Below are positions 34,570 through 46,660 of a stretch of 64,000 nucleotides of DNA, piece by piece (position 1 is the first letter of the stretch; each line of letters opens with the position of its first letter). This stretch comes from Alviniconcha marisindica. Lineage: Eukaryota > Mollusca > Gastropoda > Provannidae. Position numbers and translations under genes: made by a program. The notes under the pieces are model-generated. The model searched no databases, was not told the DNA's origin, and saw only the letters and a list, made by a program, of their open reading frames with translations. The stretch spans positions 77,001 through 141,000 of the forward strand of contig JABMCL010003732.1 of the NCBI GenBank assembly GCA_018857735.1, in the 5' to 3' direction.

Positions 34570-34960
34570 AGCTAGGCTTGACACTTGCTTTGTCATTGTG
34601 TCAGCGATGCATTTCACATATTCTGTGTGTCGGCTAAGTATGCACACAGATGTTGTGTGTCATGTAGGTATAACTTACTTTGTCATTGTGTCAGCAAAGC
34701 ATTTCACATATTCTGTCATCTAAGCATGCACACAGGTGATGTGTGTCATGTAGGTATAACTTACTTTGTCATTGCGTCAGCGAGGCATTTCACATACTAT
34801 GTGTGTCGGCTAAGCTTGCACATGGTGTGTGTCATGTAGATATACCTTACTTTGTCATTGTGTCAGCGAGGCAGTTCACATACTCTGTGTGTCGGCTAAG
34901 CTTGCACATGGTGTGTGTCATGTAGATATACCTTACTTTGGCATTCTGGCCACTAGGCAT
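34570..34960. repeat. Minisatellite, ~90-bp unit, ~4 copies
   Basis: Units contain ACTTTGTCATTGTGTCAGCG and TGTGTGTCGGCTAAGCTTGC. Confidence 0.85.
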
Positions 34961-35210
34961 ACACTTGTTTGTGGTCATTGCATCAGCTAGGCATGACACT
35001 GCATTTTGTATTAACCTGATATTACCTCTACTTTGGCAGTATAATAAGCAACACCTACTTTGGCTCTGTGTCATCTAGATGACACGTGTCATTGTGTCAT
35101 CAAGGCATGTCAGCTATATGAGCATACATACTGTCATTTGTGGATATAACATGCAAGTTCTTAGAGAATATTTGTTGTGCCTGTTTTTCTTGCTTTTGTG
35201 TTTTCTCCAG

Positions 35211-35255
35211 CTGCTGATCATCTGTGGAGTGTTTATTGTGACACTGGGGTGTGCT
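35211..35255 (+). CDS. Orphan exon candidate (Cys-rich in the matching phase)
   Basis: Good pyrimidine tract and acceptor TTTTCTCCAG, donor GTGAGT. Joined in phase 1 to 33789-33891 it reads AADHLWSVYCDTGVC. In phase 0 it reads LLIICGVFIVTLGCA, a hydrophobic segment. The phase-1 frame stays open to 35515. Function unknown. Confidence 0.27.
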
Positions 35256-35582
35256 GTGAGTACGCATATAAAATCACTTTGGACCTTTGCCGCTTCTTAC
35301 CACAGTCTGACAGTGTCATCACAGGCTGTCTTGTTGCACAGACCGCCAGCGCAATGGGAGGCACGGGATTTGACCAAAGTGTGGAACAAAATCTGAAACA
35401 ACTTCAGGCAGATCCAGGGGTCCAGCAAGAAAATGTTAAAATCTGGATACAATTACAAGTCTACACAACTTGGGGGGTCTTGACATTGAAAACGCTGGGA
35501 GTTCAGGCAACCCCCTGAAATCCTTCTCTTTTTCTCTCTCTCCATTGGATGGCTGTTGGCCAAACCTGTGAAAATTCCAAAA

Positions 35583-35960
35583 ACTCAGACAATCCCCATG
35601 CCTGACTGTTGATGGACAATCCCCATGCCTGACTGTTGATGGACAATTCCCATGCCTGACTGTTGATGGACAATCCCCATGCCTGACTGTTGATGGACAA
35701 TCCCCATACCTGACTGTTGATGGACAATTCCCATGCCTGACTGTTGATGGACAATCCCCATGCCTGACTGTTGATGGACAATTCCCATGCCTGACTGTTG
35801 ATGGACAATCCCCATGCTTGACTGTTGATGGACAATTCCCATGCCTGACTGTTGGTGGACAATTCCCATGCCTGAGTTGATGGACAAGTCCCGTGCTTCA
35901 GTTGGTGGACAAACACCATGCCTGAGTTGATGGACAAGTCCCATGTTTCAGTTGGTGGAG
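35583..35960. repeat. Minisatellite, ~27-bp unit, ~14 copies, ending at an acceptor-like site
   Basis: Core CTGTTGATGGACAATTCCCA, then TGCCTGA. Later units change to TTCAGTTGGTGGACAA, and the last reads TTTCAG|TTGGTGGAG, which begins the next exon candidate. Confidence 0.9.
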
Positions 35961-36150
35961 ACCGAGAACTGTGTTGGCTGGACTGGCGAGTTAAAGAGAC
36001 GTCCTCATTGTTGGTCTTTGACCTTCTGCATGGCTTGCTGCAGGTTGTACTCTAACAAGTTTGTGGTCCTTATTATCATCATTACCACCCTCTTTGCTGG
36101 ACTCACAATATCTGTGGTGTTTTTGGAGGCAAATACTTCTATGAGCACTC
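35952..36150 (+). CDS. Orphan exon candidate with one transmembrane helix
   Basis: After CATGTTTCAG an open frame reads LVETENCVGWTGELKRR and, from about codon 35, NKFVVLIIIITTLFAGLTIS then VVFLE, a clean ~22-residue hydrophobic helix preceded by Cys and basic residues. No convincing donor was found and the phase does not join 35255 directly. The frame stays open to 36410, but the later part is intron-like repeat. Confidence 0.3.
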
Positions 36151-36429
36151 GCCCCCTGATTTGTTCTTTTGTAGACTTGCCAGCAAATTTTGAATTTTAT
36201 AGACTTGCCTCCAAACTGTTATTTTTGTGGATTTGCCAGCTAGTTTTAGTCTTATGGACTTGCACCCCAACTTGTAGTTTTGTGGGACTTGCCTACAGGT
36301 TTGTACTTTATACTTACCTGCAGTGTGTAGTCTGGAGGTACCTGCAGATTTCTAGTTTGACTTCAATGTTTACATATTTTGGGCAAGCACACTGCAGATT
36401 TGTAGTTTGAAGGACTTCCCTGTAAATGT

Positions 36430-37515
36430 TTAGCTTGGCAGACTTGCCTGGAGTGTGGAGCCATTTGTGTGAACTTGCCTGGAATGTGGAGCTGTTTGTG
36501 TGAACTTGCCTGGAATGTGGAGCTGTATGAACTTGCCTGGAGTGTGGAGTTGTTTGTATGAACTTGCCTGGAGTGTGGAGCTGTTTGTGTGAACTTGCCT
36601 GGAGTGTGGAGCTGTATGAACTTGCCTGGAGTGTGGAGTTGTCTGTATGAACTTGCCTGGAGTGTGGAGCTGTATGAACTTGCCTGGAGTGTGGAGTTGT
36701 TTGTATGAACTTGCCTGGAGTGTGGAGTTGTTTGTATGAACTTGCCTGGAGTGTGGAGCTGTATGAACTTGCCTGGAGTGTGGAGTTGTTTGTATGAACT
36801 TGCCTGGAGTGTGGAGCTGTTTGTGTGAACTTGCCTGGAGTGTGGAGCTGTATGAACTTGTCTGGAGTGTGGAGTTGTTTGTATGAACTTGCCTGGAGTG
36901 TGGAGCTGTATGAACTTGTCTGGAGTGTGGAGTGTTTGTATGAACTTGCCTGGAGTGTGGAGCTGTTTGTATGAACTTGCCTGGAGTGTGGAGCTGTTTG
37001 TATGAACTTGCCTGGAGTGTGGAGCTGTTTGTATGAACTTGCCTGGAGTGTGGAGCTGTTTGTATGAACTTGCCTGGAGTGTGGAGCTGTTTGTATGAAC
37101 TTGCCTGGAGTGTGGAGCTGTTTGTATGAACTTGCCTAGAGTGTGGGGCTGTTTGTATGAACTTTCCTGGAGTGTGGAGCTGTTTGTATGAACTTGCCTA
37201 GAGTGTGGGGCTGTTTGTATGAACTTTCCTGGAGTGTGGAGCTGTTTGTATGAACTTGCCTGGAATGTGGAGCTGTATGAACTTGTCTGCAGTGTGTAGC
37301 TGTTTGTATGAACTTGTATGTAGTGTGGAGCAGTTTGTATGAACTTGCCTGCAGTGTGGAGCTGTATGAACTTGTATGCAGTGTGGAGTTGTATGAACTT
37401 GTCTGCAATGTATGAACTTGTCTGCAGTGTTCACTGTATGAACTTGCCTGGAGTGTGGAGCTGTATGAACTTGCCTGGAGTGTGGAGCTGTATGAACTTG
37501 TCTGGACTTGACTGT
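36430..37515. repeat. Minisatellite, 26-31-bp unit, ~37 copies
   Basis: Core GAGTGTGGAGCTGTTTGTAT, then GAACTTGCCTG, with and without a GTTTGT segment. It is one of the longest arrays in the window. Confidence 0.95.
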
Positions 37516-38690
37516 CCACAGATTGCTGGTGTGACCAGCAGGTTTACACAAGCACAGATGCATGCGCACAACACATTCTGTCACACAAACCAAAAGGTCC
37601 AAAAGCATACAGTTCCAGACTTTCTTCTTCTGTTTTTTGAAACGCTTCACCGGCGGCAGAAATCGTTACTTTCTGTTTGATTTGTGAAGACATGCTTTTC
37701 TTCCGGCTGGCGGCTCGGCCACTGGCCACGCTCTGCACAAAATAACCAACACAGAAACAAATCATTTCTGTGGGACTCCTGACACTATAATGTGTCACTG
37801 TCACATTGCAGTGTCACCTGATGCCACAGTACTACTGGATCACTAATTCCCCGTGACTCTTATTAATATCACACCAGAACTGTGTCACTGATGTCGGAGT
37901 AATACTGTCACTAATGCTACACTACCGTCATTCATGCCACACTAGTACTGTGTCACTAAAGTCACACTAATATCGTGTCACTAAATGTCACACTACCACT
38001 GTGTCACTAGCATCACCCTGCTACGTAAGCGTAGCTGTTGCGTTGGAACCGTTTGAAAGGCAACAGTGAGAAACCCTCTGAGACGGGGTGCAGTACATAC
38101 ACAGGCTTTTCTGAGTGCACAGAAACCATCCGGAACGGAACTGTTGCTAATGAGGTGTTGGATGATCAAGATTGCTGGCTGCCACACTACACAGGTCCTG
38201 TATTGTGATGAACAGCAAGTTTACTTGGTGTGTGCTGCGTTGTTTGTATTCCACATTATATATGTTCTGTATTTGACGTACTGAGAAATTTACTTGTCTG
38301 GTATGTGTTGTGTTGCATGTATCCCACGTTATTCATATTCTGTATTTTATGTACAGAGAATTTGTACTTGTCTGGTATGTGCTATGTTGTATGAATTCCA
38401 CATTGTACACATTCTACAATATGATAATGATATGCATAAAAATTGTACTTGTCTGGTATGTGTTGGCTTACTGAATACGGGACACTTGATTTGTCATGAG
38501 ACACGTTTGTCTTTAGACAGGATAGCAGAATCAATAGTTACATCACACTGATAGTCAATCATAACATAACATCATCTCAGCCTTTGGTGGAATACACAAT
38601 AATTTGGATCAGTTCTGCACTGAAATTATTAAAATTTGCCTCATTTGATTGTAGCAAATTGCCTCATTTCATATCTCACGGCAGCGGGGA
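37516..38690. other. Mixed sequence, degenerate repeats, possible exon fragments
   Basis: 37795-38010 is a degenerate ACTGTGTCACTAATGTCACA repeat. 38053-38191 has a Cys-containing plus-strand frame (ETGCSTYTGFSECTETIR) ending at ACAG|GTCCTG, but its acceptor is weak. No gene is called. Confidence 0.35.
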
Positions 38691-38691
38691 T

Positions 38692-38945
38692 AGCTCAGCA
38701 GTTAGAGTGCCACACTTGTAATTGAAAGGTCCCCGGTTCAAGTCTCCGCAGGAGCAGTGGGAGAATTTTCTTCTCCAGGACCATCTTTCTGTGTTGATTC
38801 TTATTTCAGTATCCGTTCCACCCCCTGTTTTACCGCAGTAGCACATACAAGATCCCGGTCATTCTGCCAAAAATGCAGGTGGCAAGTTACAGCTGAACAC
38901 ACATGCGCTCTGCCTATGTTGCTTTGAATAAAGTGACTCTGTAAA
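38692..38945 (+). mobile_element. tRNA-derived SINE
   Basis: The head has box A-like TAGCTCAGCAGTTAGAGTG and box B GGTTCAAGTCTCC, about 35 bp apart, as in RNA polymerase III promoters. An acceptor-like GCGGGGA..TCTCCGC can pair, but the anticodon and T stems do not, so it is not a functional tRNA. An unrelated body follows, ending at GCTTTGAATAAAG. Confidence 0.65.
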
Positions 38946-39660
38946 CTGATGCATGGTTGTATGGTGTTGTAAACCGATGCGTGGTTGTATGGTGTACACA
39001 AAACTTGTGCCAAGATGGCAGAAGTTTCACGTGGCATCAGCCATGTAATGACCCAATAGCACTGTCAGTACACCACTTTGGTCATTTTTTTTATTTTTGT
39101 ATTTTTCGACACGTTATAAAAAAAGGTACAGTCACTCATTTAGAACTACGTGACACTAGCGCAGTGTGTCTGCTTCAGATCAGAGAATATTGATTAGTAA
39201 TCTCTCATCAGTGAATGTACACCATTTTGTAATTCAGAATCTGCCACTCCTTCCCTCCACTGCAATGCTTTAACTTGTGAGGAAAACATGGCCGCCACTC
39301 TTCCAGTTTTCCACGCAGAATGTTGCCACATTCTGATTGAAGTGCATAGGTGGTAGGCAGCCCAGACCACTTGACTGATGTACGCAAAGTTCCCAGGGTA
39401 GACCATCCTGTACCCGTAATCTCATGAGCAGTTCTTGTTTTAATGCTTGGCATGTACCTTTAGCCCATGAAATTTGTTTAATGGCCAGCATGTACTGGTA
39501 AGCCCATAGTAGGTACCCTCATTCTCATGAAATCATCCTTCATAGCAGCAGCTTGTTGTCTTTTCTGTTGCCTTGCTAATTGTCAGGTTAAAAATAAAAA
39601 CTGTTTTGATAATAAAAGCACATTATATACTTCCCTCCAAGTATATTGCTCATTCAGTCA
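38946..39660. other. Unassigned sequence
   Basis: No gene recognised. Short minus-strand frames at 39200-39490 have no family resemblance. Confidence 0.35.
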
Positions 39661-39835
39661 TTGTGTAATCAGCCCGTATTGTTTGATGATTGTACGTGTA
39701 ATCAGTGCGTGTTGTTTGATGATTGTACGTGTAATCAGTGCGTATTGTTTGATGATTGTACATGTAATCAGTGCGTATTGTTTGATGATTGTACGTGTAA
39801 TTAGTGTGTATTGTTTGATAATTGTATGCACTTGT
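39660..39835. repeat. Minisatellite, 31-bp unit, ~5 copies
   Basis: Core ATTGTTTGATGATTGTACGT, then GTAATCAGTGC. Confidence 0.9.
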
Positions 39836-39994
39836 ATTGCTTCGTTGGACTCATTTGACTGCTGCTGCTGTTTGGTGGACTGGTTGTGGAGGGCCGCTGG
39901 CAGCACAAGTAGTTTGATGGGGTTGGTTTTGTGACTGGAAGGTTTGTATTCATAACTTCTCGCATCTGCCCACTGCTCTGCTTTGATTGTATGA

Positions 39995-40620
39995 TTAAGG
40001 TGTGGCCCAGCTCTGTGTGATTGTATGATTAAGGTGTGGCCCAACTCTGTATGATTAAGGTGTGGCCCAACTCTGATTGTATGAGTAAGGTGTGGCCCAA
40101 CTCTGATTGTATGAGTAAGGTGTGGCCCAACTCTGATTGTATGAGTAAGGTGTGGCCCAACTCTGTATGATTAAAGGTGTGGCCCAGCTCAGATTGTATG
40201 ATTAAGGTGTGGCCCAACTCTGATTGTATGATTAAGGTGTGGCCCAACTCTGATTGTATGATTAAGGTGTGGCCCAACTCTGATTGTATGATTAAGGTGT
40301 GGCCCAACTCTGATTGTATGATTAAAGGTGTGGCCCAACTCTGATTGTATGATTGAAGGTGTGGCCCAACTCAGATTGTATGATTAAGGTGTGGCCCAAC
40401 TCTGTGCAATTGTAAGATTAAGGTGTGGCCCAACTCTGTGCGATTGTATGATTAGCGTGTGGCCTGATTCTGTACGATTGTATGATTAGTGTGTGGCCCG
40501 ACTCTATACGATTGTATGATTAGCATGTGGCCCGACTCTGTGTGATTGTATGATTAGCATGTGGCCCGACTCTGTGTGATTGTATGATTAGCATGTGGCC
40601 CGACTCTGTGTGATTAGCCC
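39995..40620. repeat. Minisatellite, ~29-bp unit, ~21 copies
   Basis: Core GATTAAGGTGTGGCCCAACT, then CTGATTGTAT. The last third uses GATTAGCATGTGGCCCGACT. Confidence 0.93.
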
Positions 40621-40797
40621 GTCAGGTTATGCAGATGAGGCACACCTCACTTTTGACTTCTGACAACCAAAAATCATTTGCATCAGTGAACAAATTATCT
40701 GACATGATAGACACAAAAAAGGGTGTCCCATTTCTTGAATGATGAAACCAACAGTAACAGATAACTGTACATTGTTGACCTCACAGTAATGGGGGTG

Positions 40798-41136
40798 GGC
40801 AGGGGGGGGGGGGGGGGGGCATCCTAATCCCATGGGTACTTTCTTGACTGTGACCTTCTTGTAGAGCGGAGCCACTGATCTTGTCTTCCGCTTTAGTAAC
40901 TAACACTTGCATCTTAAAGGGCTGAAATCTGTGATAACAAGGGACACCTCACTAAGAGTTTCTCTTACACACTTAGTGTTAGACATTCTGCCTCCTCCCC
41001 CCCCCCCCCCCTTAGTGTAACATCCCCCCCCCCCCCCCCCACACACACACCCCCTTGGGTTTTGTCTGGGCCCCTCTTATACACTTGTGTTAGACATTCT
41101 GCCTCCCCCCCCCCCCCCCTACATTTGATTTAGACA

Positions 41137-41167
<31 letters not shown>

Positions 41168-41605
41168 TGGTGTTAGACATTCTGCCAGCTCCCCCCATCT
41201 TATACACTTAGTTTAGACTTCTGCTGCCCCCCCCCCCCCCTCCCCCATCTATATTATAAATAATCATTTAGTGGTACATTCTGCCCCCCCCCCCCGTCTT
41301 ATACACTTGGTGTAACATCTGCCCCTCCCCCCCACCCCCATCTTATCCTTAGTGTTAGGACTTTCTGCCCCCCCCCCCTCTTTTTACTCACTTATTTGGT
41401 GACATTCTGCCCCCCCCCCCCCCCCCCCGTCTTATTCCAGTGGTGACATCTCCCCCCTCCCATCTTATACACTTAGTGTTAGACATTTCTGCTCCCCCCC
41501 CCCCCCCATCTTATACACTTAGTGTTAGACATTCTGCCCCCCCCCCATCTTATACCACAGTTACATTCTGCCCCCCCCCCCCCCCCCTCCTCCTTGTTCT
41601 TTCTC
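40798..41605. repeat. C-homopolymer-rich degenerate repeat
   Basis: Irregular units of CTTATACACTTAGTGTTAGA and CATTCTGC separated by runs of 8-20 C, preceded by a run of G at 40802-40819. Unit lengths are erratic, which may reflect sequencing error in the homopolymers as well as real variation. Confidence 0.8.
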
Positions 41606-41624
41606 TTGGTTCTGATAGACTTAT

Positions 41625-41965
41625 TTAGTTCTGATGGAGTTCTGGTGGACTTATGATGGACTTATGGAGTTCTGATGGGCTTACAGAGTCCGGGTGGACT
41701 TATGGAGTTCTGATGGACTTACGGAGTTCTGATGGACTTACGGAGTCCTGGTGGACGTATGGAGTTCTGATGGACTTACGGAGTTCTGATGGACTTACGG
41801 AGTCCTGGTGGACGTATGGAGTTCTGATGGACTTACGGAGTTCTGATGGGCTTACAGAGTCCTGGTGGACTTATGGAGTTCTGATGGACTTACAGAGTTC
41901 TGATGGACTTAGAGTTCTGATGGACTTACAGAGTTCTGATGGACTTACAGAGTTCTGATGGACTT
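41625..41965. repeat. Minisatellite, ~19-57-bp unit
   Basis: Core GAGTTCTGATGGACTTACGG, with a higher-order unit that includes AGTCCTGGTGGACGTAT. Confidence 0.92.
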
Positions 41966-42895
41966 GTTTATCAGTTGGTGTTTCTTGCTGCACAGCTTGT
42001 TTTGCCTGTGATGTGATCAGTTGATGTCTGCCATTGTCAATGCCTTCAGTTCTGGGATGTATTTTCATTTTGTTTCAGCGCCAGTACTAACAGCAATGGT
42101 TAATGAGCAATTGTTATAGTTTGTCAGCAGTAGCAGCTAGGTGAATAAACTTCCAGTTCTGAGCATGATTATTGTCTTGTTTGTGTGATCTTGACTGGAG
42201 GGAATTTTCAGACAGGTTTTTCTTATTATCACATTGATGTCTTTATAATGCACACCAAGGTGTCAGACGTAACTGTCTTGTATTGAGTGTGTACAAAGAC
42301 GCATGCGTGAACATTCCAACACAACAGCAAAAAATCCCTGTGGTACGGGCTGTGTGCTCCTTACCGGGATTAAGCTCCTCATATTGCTGACAAAGTACAA
42401 GCAAATGATTCGGACTGTTGTGCACACACGGGAACATAAGCACATACAACACAAACATGCACACTCACATACACACCTGTCATGAACGTGCACATGCGCA
42501 CACAAATGAACACATACTGAAAGTACATACAAACAAGACCAGTGTATTTTATGCAGATGGTAAGATGTTGGCATTTACAACAGACACATCTGTATTCCAG
42601 GGTTTTGTAAATGTGGTACTAGTAGTGTATGCAGACCAACATTAAAAAAAGAAACAAGGGACAAAAAAGGTCAGGTCCTGAAAAGAAAGAAGTTTTTATG
42701 ATCACAGCAAAATGGCTCAACAAAGCCCAAGTCAAAGCTCTGTCCACATGACACACTGCCAGCAAAACACAGTCAAGTGCAAACAAGCAAGCATAATACT
42801 TTATAGCCAATAATAATAAAAACATCTCTCAGTATTGACATTTCACTTACTAACAACTCGTTCAAAGCATGGCAGCCATCTGTGGACTGAAAGCT
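41966..42895. other. Unassigned sequence
   Basis: No gene, RNA or array recognised. 42415-42500 is rich in CA/CACAT dinucleotides. Confidence 0.4.
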
Positions 42896-42897
42896 GG

Positions 42898-43620
42898 GAA
42901 GCTCCACCCACCCAGTCATGGACACCACCCACCCAGTCATGGACATCACCCACCCAGTCACTGACACCACCCACCCAGTCATGGACATCACCCACCCAGT
43001 CATGGACACCACCCACCCAGTCATGGACATCACCCACCCAGTCACTGACACCACCCACCCAGTCATGGACATCACCCACCCAGTCACTGACACCACCCAC
43101 CCAGTCATGGACATCACCCACCCAGTCACTGACACCACCCACCCAGTCATGGACATCACCCACCCAGTCATGGACATCACCCACCCAGTCATGGACATCA
43201 CCCACCCAGTCACTGACACCACCCACCCAGTCATGGGACACCACCCACCCAGTCATCGACAACACCCACCCAGTCACCGACACCACCCACCCAGTCACCA
43301 ACACCACTCACCCAGTTATCGGCACCACCCACCCAGTCACCGACACCACCCACCCAGTCATGGGACACCACCCACCCAGTCATGAACACCACTCACCCAG
43401 TCATGAACACCACCCACCCAGTCATAGACACCACCCACCCAGTCATCGACACCACCCACCCAGTCATGGACACCACCCACCAGCCATGGGACACCACCCA
43501 CCTAGTCACGGACACCACTCACCCAGTCATCAACACCACCCACCCAGTCATCGACACCACCCACCCAGTCACGGACACCACCCACCCAGTCATGGACACC
43601 ACCCATCCAGTCATGGACAC
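42898..43620. repeat. Minisatellite, 21-bp unit, ~34 copies
   Basis: Unit CACCCACCCAGTCATGGACAT with a CTGACAC variant. 21 is a multiple of three, so long frames are open on both strands (for example MDITHPVTDT repeats). They have no start context or unique sequence. Confidence 0.95.
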
Positions 43621-43754
43621 CATACAACTATCACAGTTAACACCACAGCAACTGGCTTCACATGCCTCTCCACAACCACACAAACTCCTCAGTGATTATG
43701 TTTAATGTGCAGACTGGGCATGCTGACAGTGCCACCTGCTGTACTGCCAGTGGC

Positions 43755-44430
43755 AGGAGGAGGGCGAGGGAGGGCAGGAGGAGGGCGAGGGAGGGCAGGA
43801 GGAGGGCGAGGGAGGGCAGGAGGAGGGCAGGAGGAGGGCGAGGGAGGGCAGGAGGAGGGCGAGGGAGGGCAGGAGGAGGGCGAGGGAGGGCAGGAGGAGG
43901 GCGAGGGAGGGCAGGAGGAGGGCGAGGGAGGGCAGGAGGAGGGCAGGAGGAGGGCGAGGGAGGGCAGGAGGAGGGCGAGGGAGGGCAGGAGGAGGGCAGG
44001 AGGAGGGCGAGGGAGGGCAGGAGGAGGGCGAGGGAGGGCAGGAGGAGGGCGAGGGAGGGCAGGAGGAGGGCAGGAGGAGGGCGAGGGAGGGCAGGAGGAG
44101 GGCGAGGGAGGGCAGGAGGAGGGCAGGAGGAGGGCGAGGGAGGGCAGGAGGAGGGCGAGGGAGGGCAGGAGGAGGGCGAGGGAGGGCAGGAGGAGGGCAG
44201 GAGGAGGGCGAGGGAGGGCAGGAGGGCAGGAGGAGGGCGAGGGAGGGCAGGAGGAGGGCGAGGGAGGGCAGGAGGAGGGCAGGAGGAGGGCGAGGGAGGG
44301 CAGGAGGAGGGCGAGGGAGGGCAGGAGGAGGGCGAGGGAGGGCAGGAGGAGGGCAGGAGGAGGGCGAGGGAGGGCAGGAGGAGGGCGAGGGAGGGCAGGA
44401 GGAGGGCAAGGGAGGGCAGGAGGAGGGCGA
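43755..44430. repeat. G-rich minisatellite, 18-bp plus 9-bp units, ~40 copies
   Basis: Units AGGAGGGCGAGGGAGGGC and AGGAGGGC. The plus strand is almost all G and A with single C, full of GGG runs. Frames of ~280 residues are open on both strands and are artefacts of composition. Confidence 0.95.
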
Positions 44431-45974
44431 GGGGACCTATGCCTGTGGCAAGCACTGCAGCACCACAGTGGGGTTTTTGTGCTGACTACAAGCAAGGAGC
44501 AATGTGAGACGGTGTCCACTGCAGGGCACAAGTCCCACTCACAGCTCTAACACTCCACCAGAAAAATGGGAGTGGAAGCTGTGATTTGAACCAACCAAGA
44601 GTCCCCTGGCGTTCCTGCTGAACACCCAACACTAGGGCAGCTAAACCCATGTTCACAGCTAAACCCATGTTCACAGCTAAACCCATGTTCACAGCTGTAC
44701 CATGAGTGAAAAATCACTCCTTTATGTAAAGGGCACCACTCAAAATATGCACAACCTTTAGTCAACTACGCTGGCAAAGGCAAAAACTGTGCATCCATAA
44801 ACTGATTAACTGGTACACAAACACATGAGATTTTCATTAAAAAAAAGAAGAGAAAAATAGGCAAAAAACCCACACAAACTGATCAGTCAGTGCACAAACA
44901 CAGGAGATGCTTATTAAAAAGGAAAAAGAGTATTTCCACTGGTTATGGCACACATGAACTAAAAACTCCAGACATGGAACACTGGAAGCAAAGATACTTT
45001 TGTTAGCACAGCAAACATAAACTGCAAAATCAACGTAAGTGGAGCATTAAAAATTGTCTCTCGACTAAAGGCTGCAACAGTGGAAAAGTGAAGGGGGTGG
45101 TGGACAGATTAATCCTCCAACTCCAAAAGCAGGGAGCAAATTCATCAAAAGAATGTAAATGTCAAAAGAAAGAAAGATAACTTCAAGCTGATAAGCATAC
45201 GAGGACAACCAACAAACTGTGTACAAGAGTGATGCCCCGCTGACACCAGGAGTCTAATATAGACTGTTTCTTCAATCCACAACAAAGTGTTGTAGCTGCA
45301 ACAGTACATGGTGTCAAAACTCAAGAACCAAGGCCCCATCTGTCTTTGTAGGTCTTACTCTCCATCAGCAAAGCAACACTGCAATGCAGAGTATTTGATG
45401 TCCTTGTCGCATGGCCACTGATGATGTTGGACCAGGGACTTTTTCACAACAGTCTACAAAAGAAGTACGACGAGGTGGTTACTTTTCATGCACACACTAC
45501 GGCTGCATTTGCAAATACTGGTGCAGATAACCGTGGGGTCGTCAGTCCACCTGTGTGAAGAGTTGTAAAAACTTTAATGTTCAGCACACACAGCTCAGGT
45601 CAAAGGATTTCTCCTTCGCAGGCTAAACCTATCAGTGTTTTGGCAGGTTAAATGAACATGATCCACAGTAAGGTTTTGATTCAATGTGCTCTTAGTTTAA
45701 TATCCAGTTTATCAGGTGACTTGTGGACACCATAACCAACTCTTTTTTTCATGAGCTGATTACCACATTGTGCACTCATTTCCCACACATGGTTCAGGAG
45801 CTGTGTGAGAGTCGAGGTGGACGTCCTGGACTGTCTGTCCTAACGAGCCTTCTGGTTTCCGTGTACGTAAAGCTATATTGAACCCTGCTTCGGCATTGGT
45901 CACAACTTGTCCCTAATATGTCAACTGGCATCTGAGGACATAAAGCATCACTTCATCATCATCATTTCCCATGC
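44431..45974. other. Intergenic sequence, nothing assigned
   Basis: A 4-copy repeat of AGCTAAACCCATGTTCAC lies at 44637-44695. The remainder shows no exon, RNA gene or element that I can support. Confidence 0.45.
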
Positions 45975-46660
45975 TTCATTTTGACATCACCAAAGTGTCT
46001 TCTTTGTTGTGTACTTTTCCCACACTTCATTCTGACATCACCAAAGTGTCTTCTTTGTTGTGTATTTTCCCACATTCATTCTGACATCACCAAAGTGTCT
46101 TCTTTGTTGTGTATTTTCCCACACTTCATTCTGACATCACCAAAGTGTCTTCTTTGTTGTGTATTTTTCCCACATTTCATTCTGACATCACCAAAGTGTC
46201 TTCTTTGTTGTGTATTTTCCCACATTCATTCTGACATCACCAAAGTGTCTTCTTTGTTGTGTACTTTTCCCACACTTCATTCTGACATCACCAAAGTGTC
46301 TTCTTTGTTGTGTATTTTTCCCACATTCATTCTGACATCACCAAAGTGTCTTCTTTGTTGTGTATTTTTCCCACATTTCATTCTGACATCACCAAAGTGT
46401 CTTCTTTGTTGTGTATTTTTCCCACATTTCATTCTGACATCACCAAAGTGTCTTCTTTGTTGTGCACTCTTTTCCCACACTTCATTCTGACATCACCAAA
46501 GTGTCTTTGTTGTGTACTTTTCCCACACTTCATTCTGACATCACCAAAGTGTCTTCTTTGTTGTGTACTTTTCCCACACTTCATTCTGACATCACCAAAG
46601 TGTCTTCTTTGTTGTGCACTCTTTTCCCACACTTCATTCTGACATCACCAAAGTGTCTTT
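45975..46660. repeat. Minisatellite, ~50-bp unit, ~14 copies
   Basis: Core GACATCACCAAAGTGTCTTC, then TTTGTTGTGTATTTTTCCC. It varies by 1-3 bp in the T/C run. Confidence 0.95.

Noticed and set aside
37544..37804. Minus-strand exon-like frame (ASRKKSMSSQIKQKVTIS)
   Set aside because: The acceptor-like site is plausible, but no neighbouring exon with matching phase was found and no homology is recognised.
38692..38765. Functional tRNA gene
   Set aside because: Box A and box B are present and an acceptor stem can pair, but the anticodon and T stems do not form. It is better read as a SINE head.
42773..43705. Thr/His/Pro repeat protein (plus) and Met/Thr/Gly/Trp repeat protein (minus)
   Set aside because: The 21-bp unit lacks stops and is a multiple of three, so long frames are automatic. 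Nothing outside the array supports a gene.
43662..44550. Open frames of ~280 residues on both strands (Gly/Arg/Glu-rich or Pro/Ser/Leu-rich)
   Set aside because: They lie wholly in the G-rich array. Several frames are open at once on both strands, with no unique sequence, start context or splice support.
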